Below are positions 62,670-64,000 of a stretch of 64,000 bases of DNA, piece by piece; position 1 is the stretch's first letter; each line of letters starts with the position of its first letter. Source of the DNA: an uncultured Clostridia bacterium (lineage in GTDB: Bacteria > Bacillota > Clostridia > Christensenellales > Borkfalkiaceae). The notes beneath the pieces were generated by a model, which saw nothing but the letters and a program-made list of their open reading frames with translations, was not told where the DNA came from and searched no databases. The position numbers were made by a program, and so were the translations under genes. The DNA lies in the NCBI GenBank assembly GCA_944368215.1, contig CALVWX010000003.1, forward strand, positions 1 to 64,000, written 5' to 3'.

Positions 62670-63119
62670 ATGAAGAGAAAGAAGATACTTTTCGTATGTA
62701 CGGGCAATACGTGCCGCAGTCCCATGGCTGAAATGATTTTGCGCTCGCAGATAAAAAAGCGCAAAATAAAGTGGTGGGATGTTTCGTCATGCGGCGTGCA
62801 TGCTCAGACGGGTGACGGTCTGAATGCCAATGCAGCCGCCGTTCTCGCAGAGGCGGGAATACCCGTCAGGGCGTCTTTTGTTCCCCGTCAACTCACGCAG
62901 AAGCTGATTGAAAACAGCGTGCTCGTCATTACTATGACAGAAGCGCACAGGCAGATGCTTGAAGATTGCGGCAACGTCGTCTGCATAAATAAATATTGCA
63001 ACGGCGAAGTGCCCGACCCTTACGGTGCAGGCATTGAAATTTATCGGCGCACCCGCGATATTCTTTCGCGCGCCTGCAAAAATATTATAGAAAACTATAT
63101 TTTAAAATACGAGGAATAA
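62670..63119 (+). CDS. ywlE: Low-molecular-weight phosphatase (YwlE-like, arginine or tyrosine)
   Basis: A 149-residue phosphatase with the P-loop VCTGNTCRSPMAE right at the N-terminus and the general acid in VPDPYGAG near residue 115. The Thr in CTGNTCRS (in place of Ile or Leu of tyrosine phosphatases) is the feature linked to arginine-phosphatase activity in YwlE. The ATG at 62670 places the P-loop 8 residues in; an in-frame GTG at 62661 is also possible. Confidence 0.88.
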   Translation: MKRKKILFVCTGNTCRSPMAEMILRSQIKKRKIKWWDVSSCGVHAQTGDGLNANAAAVLAEAGIPVRASFVPRQLTQKLIENSVLVITMTEAHRQMLEDCGNVVCINKYCNGEVPDPYGAGIEIYRRTRDILSRACKNIIENYILKYEE

Positions 63120-63123
63120 ACTT

Positions 63124-63573
63124 ATGAAAATTGCACTTGCGTGCGACCACGGCGCGCTCAATCTCAAAAAAGAAATAATTAAGTATCTTGAGGCTCACGG
63201 TTATGAGTATGTCGACTTCGGTACAAACAGCTTCGAAAGCTGCGATTATCCCGATTTTGCGCTCCCTGCTGCCGAATCCGTTTCAAACGGCCAGTGCGAC
63301 AGGGGTATCGTAGTATGCTCTACAGGCATAGGCGTTTCCATCGTTGCAAACAAAGTGCCCGGCATAAGGTGCGCGCATTGTCACGACACATACTGCGCAA
63401 AATATACCCGTCTTCATAACGATGCGAACATGCTTGCCATGGGTGAAAAGGTTGTAGGCGTCGGATATGCGCTCGAGATTGTCGAAACCTTCCTTACTAC
63501 AGAGTTTGAAGGCGGCCGCCATCAGCGCAGAGTTGATAAAATTACCGCCATTGAAAAGAAATACAGCAAATAA
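63124..63573 (+). CDS. rpiB: Ribose-5-phosphate isomerase B
   Basis: A 149-residue isomerase of the pentose phosphate pathway: IALACDHGALNLKKEI (active Asp/His), the catalytic Cys in VVCSTGIGVSIVANKVPGIR, and HNDANMLAMGEKVVG. It follows ywlE by 4 bp and ends in a perfect hairpin terminator. Confidence 0.95.
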   Translation: MKIALACDHGALNLKKEIIKYLEAHGYEYVDFGTNSFESCDYPDFALPAAESVSNGQCDRGIVVCSTGIGVSIVANKVPGIRCAHCHDTYCAKYTRLHNDANMLAMGEKVVGVGYALEIVETFLTTEFEGGRHQRRVDKITAIEKKYSK

Positions 63574-63585
63574 TTACCTTAAAAA

Positions 63586-63616
63586 TGCGGAATTTTAAAA
63601 TTCCGCAGATTTTTTG
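63586..63616 (+). terminator. Intrinsic terminator after rpiB
   Basis: A perfect 11-bp inverted repeat (TGCGGAATTTT / AAAATTCCGCA) is followed by a T-rich run. Confidence 0.88.
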
Positions 63617-63684
63617 CTTAAAAATGCTTTACTTCTTTACCGTATTAAAGTATACTTAAACAGAAATAACAAAAGGTGGTAACA

Positions 63685-63972
63685 ATGAAAGACATCAACG
63701 CACAGATAAACGGGTTATACGATTTGCTTGTCAAGCTCAACTCGAGAGAGGACTGCAAGGCTCTTTTAGATGATTTATGCACATATAAAGAAGTCGAACA
63801 GATGGCCCAGCGCGCATATGCGGCAAAGCTCTTTCTCGAAGGCAAGACATACAATGAAATAATTGCCGAAACGGAGATTTCAAGCACGACGCTCTCCCGT
63901 GTGTCGCGCGCAATTTCGCACGGCAGCGGCGGATATAAAAAATTCATAGATTATGAGGGCAAAAATTCATGA
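63685..63972 (+). CDS. yerC: TrpR-like protein (YerC/YecD family)
   Basis: A 95-residue helical protein of the Trp-repressor superfamily (LLDDLCTYKEVEQMAQRAYAAKLF, then KTYNEIIAETEISSTTLSRVSRAI as helix-turn-helix). Members often lie upstream of pcrA in Bacillota. The ATG at 63685 is preferred, with AAGGTGG close upstream. It overlaps the next start by 4 bp (ATGA). Confidence 0.9.
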   Translation: MKDINAQINGLYDLLVKLNSREDCKALLDDLCTYKEVEQMAQRAYAAKLFLEGKTYNEIIAETEISSTTLSRVSRAISHGSGGYKKFIDYEGKNS

Positions 63973-64000
63973 CGTATCTTAAGGGAGAGGATGTCGTTCT
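63969..64000 (+). CDS. 5' end of an unidentified gene
   Basis: ATG 63969 overlaps the TGA of the TrpR-like gene and opens a frame (MTYLKGEDVV) running off the window. Too short to identify; position after a YerC-like gene would fit a DNA-repair or helicase gene. Confidence 0.5.
   Translation, partial: MTYLKGEDVV

Overview
The window looks like the genome of a low-to-mid GC Bacillota (class Clostridia, probably a gut lineage). The reasons are Shine-Dalgarno-led genes with frequent GTG/TTG starts, a DnaD-family replication protein, a class II GalT, and a conjugative element of the MobL/'Mbov_039x' type found in Clostridia and mycoplasmas. Everything here is read by eye; no database search was run.

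Layout. (1) 1-6423: a Leloir galactose operon (PIG-L deacetylase, galT, galK, ROK kinase, galE, galM). (2) 7065-46593: an integrative conjugative element (ICE). Its transfer block (7.0-22.3 kb) has a sigma-like regulator, a relaxosome protein, a MobL relaxase, a VirD4-type coupling protein, a giant Ig-repeat surface protein, a pilin-like protein, a VirB6-like membrane protein and a VirB4 ATPase. A long accessory block (22.3-43 kb) follows, with many small acidic proteins, MT-A70 and C5 DNA methyltransferases, an ArdC/LtrC-like protein, an NrS-1-type primase and a 1937-residue ArdC-methylase-helicase fusion. The right end carries a resolvase-like protein, a Fic protein, an excisionase and a tyrosine integrase, then a 45-bp copy of the 3' end of tRNA-Thr(GGU). 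(3) 46594-52267: a 5.7-kb second element ending in another copy of the same tRNA 3' end. It has its own integrase and excisionase, two small regulators, a zinc ribbon and an AbrB-ABC exporter operon, but no relaxase. (4) 52.4-64 kb: chromosomal housekeeping genes (DnaD-like, signal peptidase, ACT, PFL family, PepF, DnaB, Sua5, arginine/tyrosine phosphatase, RpiB, TrpR-like).

Both tRNA pieces are 3' fragments in the same orientation, so the intact tRNA-Thr gene should lie to the left of the window. That would place the galactose operon inside the ICE as cargo. The two elements are stacked in tandem at one attachment site.

The most unusual signal is a short C-terminal tail, roughly S/T-E-A-E-M-COOH, shared by many otherwise unrelated ICE proteins. 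They include the LtrC/ArdC-like protein, the primase, the integrase, the Fic protein and numerous small proteins. Codons and stop codons differ between copies, so the peptide and not the DNA appears to be conserved. The tail is absent from the fixed secretion-machine parts and from the flanking chromosomal genes. It could be a translocation signal for proteins sent with the DNA into the recipient, or another shared processing tag. Other oddities are repeated terminator-bearing leaders near the right end, a two-hairpin leader before the transfer operon, four tandem paralogs with one broken, a tandem MT-A70 pair with an amber codon, and a cluster of homopolymer frameshifts.
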